From positions 17,376,501 through 17,440,500 of the forward strand of contig JAUIMM010000115.1 of NCBI GenBank assembly GCA_031769625.1: 64,000 nt of DNA. The letters run 5' to 3'. The position numbers and the translations under genes are program-made. Shown here piece by piece: positions 9,956-19,594 of the stretch. Source of the DNA: Taudactylus pleione (Eukaryota > Chordata > Amphibia > Anura > Myobatrachidae). How positions within the stretch are numbered: the stretch's first letter is position 1; each line of letters starts with the position of its first letter. Below the pieces are notes generated by a model. It worked only from the letters and a program-made list of their open reading frames with translations, did no database searches and was not told where the DNA came from.

Positions 9956-10914
9956 GGTGTAATCGTATCCTGCAATATCGCACCCATATCGATTATTGAA
10001 AAAAACACTAGTTTGCAGGAATCTATGACCTGCATACTGGATTTGTTCTAGGGAACAGGATTGCTGCCTAGCAATAGCAGGTGGGTTAGGCAGCAAGCCT
10101 CCCGAAAACGCTGAGGCAGAGGAAAGTGAAAGAATTTTCACTTCCTCTGCCTGTGAATAACGTGGCGCGCGTGCCCTCGCGGGTCATGTGCACGCTTGTC
10201 ACGGGTACGCCCGCGGTCATGTGGGCGCGCGTCTGAGCCACGAATTTAGATTTTTTTTTGGAAGGTCGCTGGTGACAATCCAGCCCCCAGAGTGTAATGG
10301 GGTGAGAGAAGGTAACCTGTATACCTGATACCTTATGCCTTTGTTTGACCTTTTGACCATAGTTTGAAAGGGAAAAAAAGATGAAACCGTAAATGCTTCA
10401 CAACAAGAACAATTTTTATTGAACTGTAACTGATGATCTTCTGGAAGGAAAAAATGGTTTGAACAGTGGATTCTGAGCTGGACAGGAAACAGCTATTCCA
10501 AACTTAGGCCAGAAATCTTGTCCGGAGTACCGGGTTACTTCTGTTCTTTACTGGTGGTTGCTTGAGGTTTCTTTGGGTCCCTTGCTGCACCTTAAGGACG
10601 AGAAAGGTAAGGTTAATAGACATCAAGTGAGAGTCTCCAGAGGAAACAACAGACCTAGCAAAGGAGAGTAAGAAAAGGGAGGATAGGGTGGGAGCTGTTG
10701 CTAGGTGGCAATCCTGTTCCCTAGAACAACTCCAGTTTGCAGGTCATAGATTCCTGCAAACTAGTGTTTTGTTCTTCGGGAGGCTTGCCACCTAGCAACA
10801 GCAGGTGGGTAGACTACCACATACCTGGTGGTTGCTCTGAGAAACTCGATCTTTTGTAGATCGGTTGGTCTCTAATAGTGCTTTGCAAAGGTATGGGCTG
10901 AGCCCACCTTGCTG

Positions 10915-11200
10915 CTAGCATGATCGAGTGTAGGGGCATGCCTTTAGCTGCTGCTCTTGTGCAGCTGCTCCCCTTAAGGAATGGCTTTTGAAGTGGTCAG
11001 TGTCTATCCCAGCTTCCCTCATGGATGTCACAATCCATCCTCTAATAGTAGAGGATCTTGCTGGGTGAAATGGTTTCCTGCAAGTGATGATTAGATGTGT
11101 GATATTGTCCCTTATTGGTGCTGTGAGGGCCAAGTAAGATGATAAGTATGAAGCCACGCACAGGTTAGGTTCTGAAGTGTCATGTATCAAATCGAGTCTT
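10915..11200 (-). pseudogene. DIRS tyrosine recombinase, C-terminal remnant
   Basis: In the frame ending at 10915 the residues after about 11200 read IHDTSEPNLCVASYLSSY, DNITHLIITCRKPFHPA, TIRGWIVTSMREAGID and FKSHSLRGAAA. The HxLRG box matches the His-x-x-Arg box of tyrosine recombinases, and the segment belongs to the DIRS YR. The N-terminal half with the first catalytic Arg is deleted. Downstream of GAAA the reading shifts frame, so the Tyr-bearing end (RW...) would lie in another frame. It is joined to the RT frame with a frame difference at about 11190-11205. Confidence 0.8.
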
Positions 11201-13199
11201 TGTGTCTCAGTAGGGTGTCGTGGTCTGAGTGTACCAGTAGTATGTCGTATAGGTAAATGATACATTGAATGCTTTGCTGATGTAAGTGGGACACTACAGC
11301 TTTCATGACCTGTGTAAAAGTGTAGGGAGTGGAAGAGAGGCCAAACACCATAACTGTCCATTGGAATAAGGTGTCTCTCCAAAAAAATCTGAGGAGACGC
11401 CTGTGATTCGGATGAACTGATATGGAATGGAAAGCTTCTTTCAGATCTTTCTTTACGCAGAAGCAGTCTTTTGTGAGGAGGTAAGGAATGTCTAGAATAC
11501 CTACCATGCGAAAGTGTTTTAATTTCAAATATTGATTTAAAGCTTTGACATTTAATACCGGTCTTATAGAGCCGTCTTGCTTTATTATGGGTAACAAGTG
11601 GCTGATCCAGCCTTTTGCCGTCAGGTCTGCCAATTCTATCTTTCCCTGTTTGAAGGCTGTAGTCAGTACCTTGTCTAACTGAGGGCTGCAATACCTTGGA
11701 TGAGGAATATGACCCGCTTGGTGTGGAAAACTAATTAGAGGGAGGTTTAACCCTGAACGGATCGTTTTCAGCAACCACTTGTCTGTGGTAATGTTTTGCC
11801 ACTCTAGATATGATTGAGAGTTTTGTGGAGAGAAGGGAAAGTGGGTGAACTTACCGTAGTTACGGCCTCTCTTTGCATTGTTCCAAGTGTTAGAGTATGA
11901 TCCTCTTGGGGCATCGTTGGATTGGTGCACAAAGCATCCTCTCTGGGCTCTTCTTGTGCCTTGGAAGTCTCGGGTCGAACTTGTGGCTCGCGAAGTCCGA
12001 CCCCCTTGAAGAAAGGGCCTCTTGAAGGGGTCATTTACTTTTTTGAGGTCTGAAAAGTACTTCCTTGCCTTATGTCTTATTTTAGCCTCCTCTATAAACT
12101 GAGGGCCGAAGAGGTCTGCGTCAGTAAGGTTAGGGAATTCTAATGATTTAGGCGCTAGGTCTGCGAGTCCTGCGCCAGTAAGCCATCTGGACCAGTGGGT
12201 GTTGGTGATGTAGTTGAACATCTGGCCTATTATGAGTGTTGCTCTGCTAATGGCCTTAAGGAGAGCAAGCTTGGATGCCACCAGAGATTCCAGAGAGACG
12301 CTGGATTCCCCTTCTCTCTCTGCTTTATCTAATACGAACAGCAGTGGGCCAGCTGCGTCGGCTATTTTATATTGAATTTTTCTCATGGTACGGTCTGTGG
12401 AATCGTTGTGCTTCTTTTCTCCCACTATGGAGGCTAGAGCAGGGTCAATATTGGGAGCGAACAATGCGGGTACGTCTGGTAGACCCATGTAGGATCGTAA
12501 CACCAACTCATCTTCTTTGACGAGTGCTGCTCTAAATGCCAGCTGGACAAATTTTTGGACCTCAGAGTTACTTTTTAAGGCCCAGTGTGTGGAATATAAT
12601 TTAGTGGTCGGTGTTTTTCCTGCTAAAGCAACCCTGGCCATCTGAATCTCGCTATATTCACCACGCTTGGATGAGGCGGAGGTTCTGGTAATTTCCTCTG
12701 ATTCCCAGTCTACCGAGGAAGAGTGGCCATGGTCCCTGTGGGAAGTGTGCGACTGTCTGTCAGGTGACCCCACATGCTGAAAGCAGGTACCTTTGTGCTG
12801 CCGGCTACGGGCAAAGGTATCTTGCCAGCTAGGGGCAGAGGTGCTGTGCTTGCTCCGAGCACTATGCTGTTGTCTGCTACGGAGAATTCCACGGAATGGG
12901 GGAATGACACCTGAACGGGTCTCCCTGGGGCTAAATTTACTTTTATTTTTACCTGTTTTCTTATGGATTGGTGAGTTTCCTGAACAGGGAGGTGACTTGA
13001 CACAGTGCTGAGGAGGTTTTTCTGCCTCAGAGTCAGAAGAATCAGAAGTGTCAAAACTTCTGACAGGAAAAGATTTTTTCTTCTTAACGTGAATGTCCTC
13101 CGAAAAGGAGGAAGTAGAGGGGGAAGCTCTTGCCCTTTTGTGGGCTCTTTTCCCCTTATAACTGCCAGCCATGGAGGACATTTGCAGTGAGTCTGTCAC
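11187..13199 (-). CDS. DIRS gag-like plus reverse transcriptase frame (truncated)
   Basis: 670 codons without a stop. Residues 1-200 are Ser/Arg/Lys-rich with a KKKKSFPVRS basic patch. About 200-380 form a helical gag-like domain (ALAGKTPTTKLYSTHWALKS, WSRWLTGAGLADLAP). About 500-665 are an RT: KGWISHLLPIIKQDGSIRPV, palm motif A KKDLKEAFHSISVHP and motif C. Motif C reads YLYD where the family has YLDD: the first catalytic Asp codon GAC is TAC (plus-strand 11247-11249). The frame ends just after LLRHKDSI, where the internal deletion begins. In most DIRS elements I know, gag and RT are separate overlapping frames, so one continuous frame is noteworthy. The altered box and missing C-terminus make the enzyme inactive by inference. 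Confidence 0.88.
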   Translation of the reverse strand: MTDSLQMSSMAGSYKGKRAHKRARASPSTSSFSEDIHVKKKKSFPVRSFDTSDSSDSEAEKPPQHCVKSPPCSGNSPIHKKTGKNKSKFSPRETRSGVIPPFRGILRSRQQHSARSKHSTSAPSWQDTFARSRQHKGTCFQHVGSPDRQSHTSHRDHGHSSSVDWESEEITRTSASSKRGEYSEIQMARVALAGKTPTTKLYSTHWALKSNSEVQKFVQLAFRAALVKEDELVLRSYMGLPDVPALFAPNIDPALASIVGEKKHNDSTDRTMRKIQYKIADAAGPLLFVLDKAEREGESSVSLESLVASKLALLKAISRATLIIGQMFNYITNTHWSRWLTGAGLADLAPKSLEFPNLTDADLFGPQFIEEAKIRHKARKYFSDLKKVNDPFKRPFLQGGRTSRATSSTRDFQGTRRAQRGCFVHQSNDAPRGSYSNTWNNAKRGRNYGKFTHFPFSPQNSQSYLEWQNITTDKWLLKTIRSGLNLPLISFPHQAGHIPHPRYCSPQLDKVLTTAFKQGKIELADLTAKGWISHLLPIIKQDGSIRPVLNVKALNQYLKLKHFRMVGILDIPYLLTKDCFCVKKDLKEAFHSISVHPNHRRLLRFFWRDTLFQWTVMVFGLSSTPYTFTQVMKAVVSHLHQQSIQCIIYLYDILLVHSDHDTLLRHKDSI

Positions 13200-13406
13200 A
13201 GAGACAGTGTGTCCTACATGCCAGCGCTAACAGAAAAAAAATCTAAATTCGCGGCTCAGGCGCGTGCCTTACCTGACACGAGCATACACGTGACCCGTGG
13301 GCGCCGCGTTATTCACAGGCAGAGGAAGTGAAAAATCTTTCACTTTCGGAGGCTTGCTGCCTAACCCACCTGCTGTTGCTAGGTGGCGAGCCTCCCGAAG
13401 AACAAA

Positions 13407-13700
13407 TAGAGTTTTTGCCACCCCTTAACCACTGACACCCTAATGGATAGTCTAGATTTGAATAATTGTAGTGTACATGTGTGGATCAATTATGTCCCTG
13501 TCACTGCTGCCTTCAAAACACTTCTTTATTACTAATAGTTTTTACATAACTCCAGCATACTCCATTACACTTCACAATTGCTCCTTAAATAACAAAAAAA
13601 AATTCACTTAAAATGCAAAAATGAACAGTGCAGATGAGACAGCCTGTGTTCTCCTTCATGTAACACCGTATAGTGCATGCATGCCAGCTCTGTCCACTAT
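13407..13700. other. Unassigned spacer between DIRS and promoter
   Basis: AT-rich, no recognised repeat or gene. Confidence 0.4.
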
Positions 13701-15350
13701 CTCTCTGCAACACAATGAGGAGGTGGAGAGTGAGAAGAGGAGGTGCAGGTCCTAGTCTCCCTGTACTGCTGCTACCTGATGCCTCCTAGGGGAGGGCTGG
13801 GGCTGCAGGTTGGCGTTTGTGGAGGCTGCAATACTTCCGGGGGGCGTTGATGTAGGAATGGAATAGAGAGAGAGAGGGATGTCATGCAATGCAGAGGCTG
13901 GAAGGCACTGACTGACTGACCGAACCGGTCGGATGATGATTTGTTTCCCTCCTCTGGCAGTGGGAGGAGGTGGGGAGCCAGTCTATGAGCTGCTGGCCTT
14001 ACAGGACATGATCCTGTACCCTGGGGCTCGCCACTGACACTGAGCTTGAGCTATACCCGGCGGTGTCCGGGCCAGTGTGTGCAGGAAGCAGCAATCCCGG
14101 TGACAGAGACGCGCCGGCACCGTGTCCCTGTGGGTTAGACGGAACACAGACGCAGGATTTTCCACATTGCCTACAGCGGTCACATGTACCCTGGCAGATA
14201 GTCATGCCTGTTCCTGACATTTATGGTGCTGTCACGGGAATGACACATACTGGGCAGAGCGGTGCCCCTCTCATCTCTTCATAGTGATACTAAGCACTGG
14301 CAGGAGGGGGCAGCTGCTGCTGCGGCGCTGGCATTGGGGAGACTGGCTGATAGGGGGAGGCGTGTGCTCTGTGCTTCCCATAGTGATCACCTGTACATCA
14401 GCATGTGCCAGTCCCCACATCCCTGTGCTCAGTAATAGAGCAGCACCGCAGTGACAAGTATACCCCGGATCCGCACCTCCTTGATAGGGAACTCTGACAT
14501 CCTCAACCCAGTGGGGGTTCGCAGCCCAGATCAGCCCCCGGTGACACGCGTGGAGGTGCCGGCGCTCAGTGTCTCCCAATCTGGGCTCTGATTGCATCTG
14601 GAGGATCGGGGAGTCAGAGGGGCTGTTGTGAATTAGGCTACACCTCACTGATTGCAGCAGACGGACTGAGACCCCCTGGCCGCTGCATGCTGCCGCTGCT
14701 AGTCCGTGGCTGCCCCGGGAAGGAGGCGGCATTATGGAAATAGATCGCGAGTCCGGCTGGATGAGGCAGCCGGAGGCCGAGGAGAATGGCTCCGTGCTGC
14801 CGGCCTCCAGCTCAGCCATCCCCGCATCCGAAGAGCTCTCCCCAGCGCCGACTTCCCCAGCCCAGGCAGGCTCCCGATACAACGCGCTGCTGCTGGACTA
14901 TGACGGCTCGGTGCTGCCCTTCCTGGGCGAGATGGGCACGTACCAAAGGCGGCTGGTGCTGCTCACCTGGATCCCGGCGCTGTTCCTCAGCTTCAGCCAG
15001 TTCTCAGACTTCTTCTTACTGGACCAGCCGGACAGGTGGTGCAAGAGCAACGGGAGCGTTTCCGAGCACATCCCTAGGGGACACCTCTACCAGGGGGGGA
15101 ATGACAGCACCCTGGCCCCCGAGGTCATGCTCTTTATACCGCCGCCACAGCTGCCCACTACCCCCTCGCCCAACCCGGCCACTCTGCCTGCCCACAACGA
15201 CTCATGTGTGTGCCACGAGTGGACCTACCAAATACACGCTGGCCTGGTACAGAACGTGGTGAGCAAGGTAAGCCCAGGACATGCCGGGGGCATAGCGGTG
15301 CCGCACACATGTATGTTTATTATGTATGTAATTATACTGTCAGGGGACCG
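13700..15350 (+). promoter_or_regulatory. CpG-rich promoter and 5' UTR region of SLC22A23
   Basis: Base composition changes from AT-rich flanks to GC-rich DNA with many CpG dinucleotides. The block spans the start codon and the first bases of intron 1, as expected of a CpG-island promoter. No transposon is recognised between 13410 and 15350. A short GA run lies near 13867-13885. I see no convincing TATA box, and the transcription start cannot be placed from sequence alone. Open frames on the opposite strand here look like GC-rich shadows. Confidence 0.7.
14734..15267 (+). CDS. SLC22A23: SLC22A23 coding exon 1 (orphan SLC22 transporter, N-terminus)
   Basis: Seen: 178 codons open with M-x-IDR and carry the motif LLLDYDGSVLPFLG (about residues 52-65). 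A hydrophobic segment follows (LVLLTWIPALFLSFSQFSDFFLL, about 74-96, the first membrane span), then DQPDRWC, a long loop with three N-glycosylation sequons (about 106, 123, 155), a Cys pair CVC, and the ending GLVQNVVSK. The ATG has A at -3 and G at +4. The last codon AAG is followed directly by GTAAGC, a phase-0 donor. Known: SLC22A23 is a 12-span major-facilitator protein of the organic-ion transporter family whose substrate is unsettled; these motifs and this exon end match the vertebrate protein as I remember it. The remaining spans must lie on exons beyond the window. SLC22A17 is the nearest alternative but fits less well. No frameshift or stop is seen. Confidence 0.93.
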
Positions 15351-16205
15351 TGGTGCATAAAATAAAATTCATCCCTGAAAGGAAAGGTTTATTTTATGAA
15401 AACTGAAGACGTGTTATACAGATAAAGGGTATGGTTATGATGGCATTATAATACAAGTTATCAAATTATACGTACCAGCAGGCGGGGAAATACATTTCTT
15501 TAATGCATGTTAAAAGCAAAAAACGCATATAACTATCACTGAATGTATTTCAAATGCGTTTAAAGTACTTTCGTCTATTTGCTATCTTGTTCAAGCCAAG
15601 CATGTTTGTAGAGCCTTGTTACCTATATCTGGCTGATAATGTGCTCCCACTGAGACAAATGTAAGTATTCAATTGCATTAACACCTGTAGTTACATATGC
15701 TAACATAGGTTCCCCTATGTGTTACCAGCTTCAGGCAGAGGGGAGGCAACAGCTGGCACTGGGAACACCAGCTTCCTTCCAGCATCCTAATCAGTAAGGG
15801 TAATGTCACACATATATACAATTCAAGTGCCACCTACCCTTGGTGATAAAGAGCATATTGGCAAAGCCGGTCTACAATCTGTCCATATTACGTTTGTAGG
15901 TCAGTGGCTATAGAAGCATTTCAAAAGGTTATATACTGTATGGATAAAACACTTCAGGGCATTGTGGTCCATTTGTAAGTGACTGTGCAATGTACTGTAG
16001 ACTTTAGTTTGGAAAATTACTTTGGGAAAAAAGCACAGGACTGTTACACATTAAAACTGGCAGTTTAATGACCTGTATAAAAGCTTCTGCTATAGAAAGT
16101 GACATATAGTTAAGGCATGTTCACAGATTGGACTGTCACAATAGTGAGTAACACCTGTTCTAAACATGTTCTAAACATGTTCTTCCAATTAAAATCTATA
16201 TATAT
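15351..16205. other. Intron DNA without recognised repeat
   Basis: AT-rich sequence of ordinary complexity. No tandem repeat, terminal inverted repeat or protein similarity was seen. Confidence 0.45.
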
Positions 16206-16209
16206 GTAA

Positions 16210-17363
16210 CTAGCGACTCGGCTTTGCACTGGAGCAATATTGAATTTTCAGTGATAGGGGCTTTTTTTAACCGTGGTCTTATAAGATTGCTTTGTAGACG
16301 GCATTAGTAGTTTTTCCTCCTGACGTAAATACGAAAATATTTAGTTTTGACGTGACATGCAAAAGGGTCACGTAAAGTTGTCCACGAGCAAAACAGTCTC
16401 CACTTAGGTCAACTCCTGCCACGTTAAGTGTCTGTCCCTGTGCTTTCTTTATTGTAATGCCAAAGCAGACTCTTGCTGGGAATTTGACTTGTTTGAAATT
16501 AAAGAATCGTTTTTTTACATTATTGAAAAAAGAACGGTTAAAAAAGGGAAAAACTTAAATATTGTATCAGTACACAGGGCTTACATCAATTTTTCTGGAG
16601 AAACCAGATAATACATTTCAATGTTTACATTCTATAAGATCAAGTCCATCGTTGTGATATATATTTTAACTGTTTAGGCAGTGTAAGCCAAGAAAGCTCT
16701 CGGATGTCCGGTTTTTTTCATTGACTTGCTTCACTAAAATCGTCACTGCTCAGCTCCCTTTTGTCATATATAAATGTTTCATACACCTAAACCTTTCTCA
16801 ATAAATGCTTTATAGAAAAGTGAAAACTGCATCAAAATCCGTCCAGTGGTTCTCGAGATTAGCCCGAACAAACAGACAGGTCCCTACTAGCAGGGTCGGC
16901 TCCAGGGGGTAGCCACGCCCTGTGCAGGATGGGTAGTAGATGCCTGTGTCCGAAATGGGGGTGTGGCCTAATTACCATGGGCTACGCCGCTAAATTATAT
17001 TTGGGGGCGTGCCCGCATGGCACGCCTCCAGTGTAATGTCAGGCTGGGGACGAGCCCAGCACTCCGTCAACAGCTGGGCTTCCCCCAGCCCTCTCCCTGC
17101 ACTGAATGGATGTGTGCAGCATCCATTCAGCTACTCTAGGATCTGGCACAGCTGCGGCGGTGGGGGTGCCCAATCTCCCGACCACCCACGGGACACTTCA
17201 GCCCATGGGTGGACAGTGCCCGAAAAGTGGGACTGTCCCGCTGAGATCAGGATGTTGGGAGGGGTGCGCCCTCCTATGGGGTGGCACCCCTGTTCGACCG
17301 CACTGGCCGAACATGCCTCGAACCTTGCCTACTAGGGACTTTTTTTAATATACTGTGCATAGA
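16210..17363 (-). mobile_element. Helitron derivative, copy A (carries nested hAT)
   Basis: On the minus strand it starts A|TCTATGCACAG (17363) and ends with a GC-containing hairpin-like stretch and CTAG|T (16210), the classical TC...CTRR ends inserted between A and T. About 16300-16530 is a decayed C-terminus of the Pif1-like Helitron helicase, matching the better-preserved copy at 50768-51080. The other half is non-coding (GTGGTTCTCGAGATTAGCCC, GTGAAAACTGCATCAAAATC), so this is an internally deleted form. A hAT at 16891-17327 splits it. Confidence 0.8.
16891..17327 (+). mobile_element. hAT-type MITE inserted in Helitron copy A
   Basis: CAGGGTCGGCTCCAGGGG opens and GCCTCGAACCTTG closes, inverted. 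The 8-bp duplication CCTACTAG lies at 16883-16890 and 17328-17335. Removing it rejoins the Helitron sequence as in copy B. The 108-codon frame inside is not recognised as a protein. Confidence 0.9.
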
Positions 17364-17442
17364 TTGTTGAAATTTTAGTGATCTTTTGACTGCTTTATCA
17401 TTTTTGTACATACTCCTAATACAATAAAGACAGTATGTGTTA

Positions 17443-17754
17443 TGGAGCGTACACACGGTCAGATTTGTCAGATTTGTCAGATGAACGATTAAACGATTTG
17501 AACGATTTTACCAAAGTTTTGAACGATTGAACGATTTTTGACTGCATTAAAATGAATGGAATCGTCCAAGTCTGACTGCAAACCCATCAGATGTCAGATA
17601 TCGTTATCTGACAAACGGGAACGCGCATCGTTGATCGTCCATCGTTCAGGCATGTCAGATATGAACGATTTTCCTTCAGATATGAACAACTGAACGATTT
17701 TTAAATCGTTATCGTCCATATCTGAAGGAAAAATCTGATCGTGTGTATGCACCA
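17443..17754. mobile_element. Palindromic MITE with TTA TSD (Harbinger-like)
   Basis: Ends TGGAGCGTACACACGGTCAG and CTGATCGTGTGTATGCACCA, with TTA on both sides (17440-17442 and 17755-17757). The inside is rich in AACGATT/AATCGTT and TCAGATATGAACGATT inverted phrases. A 3-bp TTA duplication suits PIF/Harbinger. Non-coding. Confidence 0.8.
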
Positions 17755-17757
17755 TTA

Positions 17758-18640
17758 GGGAAAGCATGTTATGAACACTGTTCTCACAATTAAAGGTGGA
17801 GAAGTGTCTTGTGATCGTGGTTCTTTATATTTTATTTCATTGTGTTCAATGATATTAATAGAGATTATATCACTACACACACTTGCTATATTCTCTTTGG
17901 ACTACATTGTCCACTTTTGAATGAAAATCAATATTTTGGTGCCTGTTGAGCTTCCCTTGCAAACATTTTTACATACTGTATGCTGATTAGACAACTGATA
18001 TTTTATATGAACTTTTAACGTAATTTGTCTTTGATATTTCTCATTTATTTTAATGACAATTTTTTTTATTTTTTAATATAAATATTTCTTTAATAGCACA
18101 GTTATGAGTGCAATATAGGTGACTGCAGCAGTTTCTAATATATAACATGAAAGCAAACTTTAACCTAGTTTTAATAAGCAGGTGATACTAATATGTGTAT
18201 TAACACTTCTAAATACATGCATAATCAATGAGTTGTGATGTCATCACATCAGTTTTCCTTATGTGAATTATAAGGAATAACTCCCTACTGTACATATGTT
18301 AGAAGTCATCCCTGGGATTCCTTGCCTGTATAATTTACATTATGGGTTACATTAGTCCATATACTATAACTTAGTGGATCAGACTGTTTTCCATTATGCT
18401 TGGCTAGCTAGCCTGCACCAATCTGCACAGTAATAACTAAATTCTTTGCTACACTGTACAAGGTAATATGAAAGTCTACTTTCTTTACTGAAGAATTAAG
18501 TTACAACTAAATACAAGGTTATTATATGTAGTGTTCAGGAGCACTTTCAATCATTGATGGGTATCTATACTTAAAAAAAGCAATAGAGGTATGTGCACAA
18601 TTATTAGATACTATACTAGGCATTAGTATATAATTTGTTC
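17758..18640. other. Intron DNA without recognised repeat
   Basis: AT-rich, no gene or repeat seen. Confidence 0.45.
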
Positions 18641-18642
18641 TG

Positions 18643-19594
18643 GGTTGGGTATGGAATCCCAGCTGCCGGTTCATATCTCAACGCCGCAAGCCCGAAGAAG
18701 GAAGATGCTGACAAGGGGGTGTGGTATAACAGACAGTAATTAGATAGACAATGTCTAGATAGACACCAGATGTTAGACAGTCAATAGTTAGACAGGGACA
18801 AAAGTCAGACACACTAAAGTTCGACATATACAAAAGGTTGACAGGGTCAAGAGTTCGCCACAAAAATGGTTGACAATTTTTTTTTTTTTTTTTTTTTATA
18901 GCCCTAATCTTCACCCTAACACGCCCCTTGGTGCCTAACCCTAACTCTAAACCTGACCCTAAAAAAAAAAGTGTTGACTATTTTTTTGTTGATCTTTTGA
19001 CCCTGTTGACCTTTTGTACCTATCGACCTTTTTACATGTCGACCTTTAGTGTGTTTGACTTTTGTCCCTGTCGACATATTGTCCATGTCTAACTATTGAC
19101 TGTCTAACATCTGGTGTCTATTTAGACATTGTCTATCTATAGTCCGGAACCCCTGCCAACGGCGGTAATTAGCCTAACCCCCCTCCCCCCTAACCCATAA
19201 CCATGACCTCCCCCCGGGGGTGCCTAACCCTAACCCCCCCCCCCGGTCACGCACCCTTAACCTAACCCTCCCCAGGGGGTGGCTATCCCTAACCTTCTCC
19301 TGAGGGGGCCTAACCCTATACCCCCCTTTCCATAAGCTAATACCAACCCTCCCCAGGGAGTGCCTAACCCTAATCTCCCCCTAGGGTCCCTAAAACTAAC
19401 CCTACCCCCCACCCGCGGCTAACACCTTACAGGGCTCCTCTTACCTTCATTCGGGATGCCGGCTGTTGGGATTTCGGCGTCGGGCTAAAGATAGGCGTCT
19501 GTATTTCGACGCTTATCTTTAGTCCCGGGTCGGGCTTCCACTGTCGGGATTCTGATTAGCGGCATCCCGACCGCCGGTAAATTCACTACATCCC
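18643..19594. mobile_element. Telomere-like palindromic element, copy 2
   Basis: Opens GGGTTGGGTATGGAATCCC and AGCTGCCGG, closes CGACCGCCGGTAAATTCACTACATCCC (reading of the two ends). The interior at 19170-19430 is CCCTAACC-rich with CCCCCTAACCC spacers. A second long palindrome at 18736-19143 is nested within. Non-coding. Confidence 0.7.
18736..19143. repeat. Long inverted repeat, arms about 150 bp
   Basis: The left arm (18736-18885) reads TAGATAGACAATGTCTA, AGACACCAGATGTTAGACAG, CAATAGTTAGACAGGGAC, CACTAAAGTTCGACAT, GTTGACAGGGTCAA. The right arm (about 18970-19143) carries the same phrases inverted and in mirror order. The loop holds a T-run and CCCTAA-like DNA. It would form a very long hairpin in single-stranded DNA or RNA. 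Confidence 0.85.

Larger units (their letters stand above)
10003..13406 (-). mobile_element. DIRS-type tyrosine-recombinase retrotransposon, internally deleted
   Basis: The left and right ends carry inverted repeats: about 10068-10250 pairs with 13229-13390 (AGCAGGTGGGTTAGGCAGC, CACTTCCTCTGCCTGTGAAT, GAATTTAGATTTTTTTT). An internal block at about 10690-10810 is complementary to both outer extremities at once: its left half to 10003-10080 and its right half to 13366-13406. This internal complementary region is the hallmark of DIRS elements. It has no long direct LTRs. Coding runs on the minus strand, gag/RT then recombinase. At 3.4 kb it is shorter than the usual 5-6 kb because the RT end, RNase H and recombinase start are missing. 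The intact frame and close arms suggest a fairly recent insertion. Confidence 0.92.

Noticed and set aside
14271..14882. 203-codon antisense frame in the SLC22A23 promoter
   Set aside because: GC-rich region with few stops; no protein similarity recognised and it overlaps the exon on the other strand.
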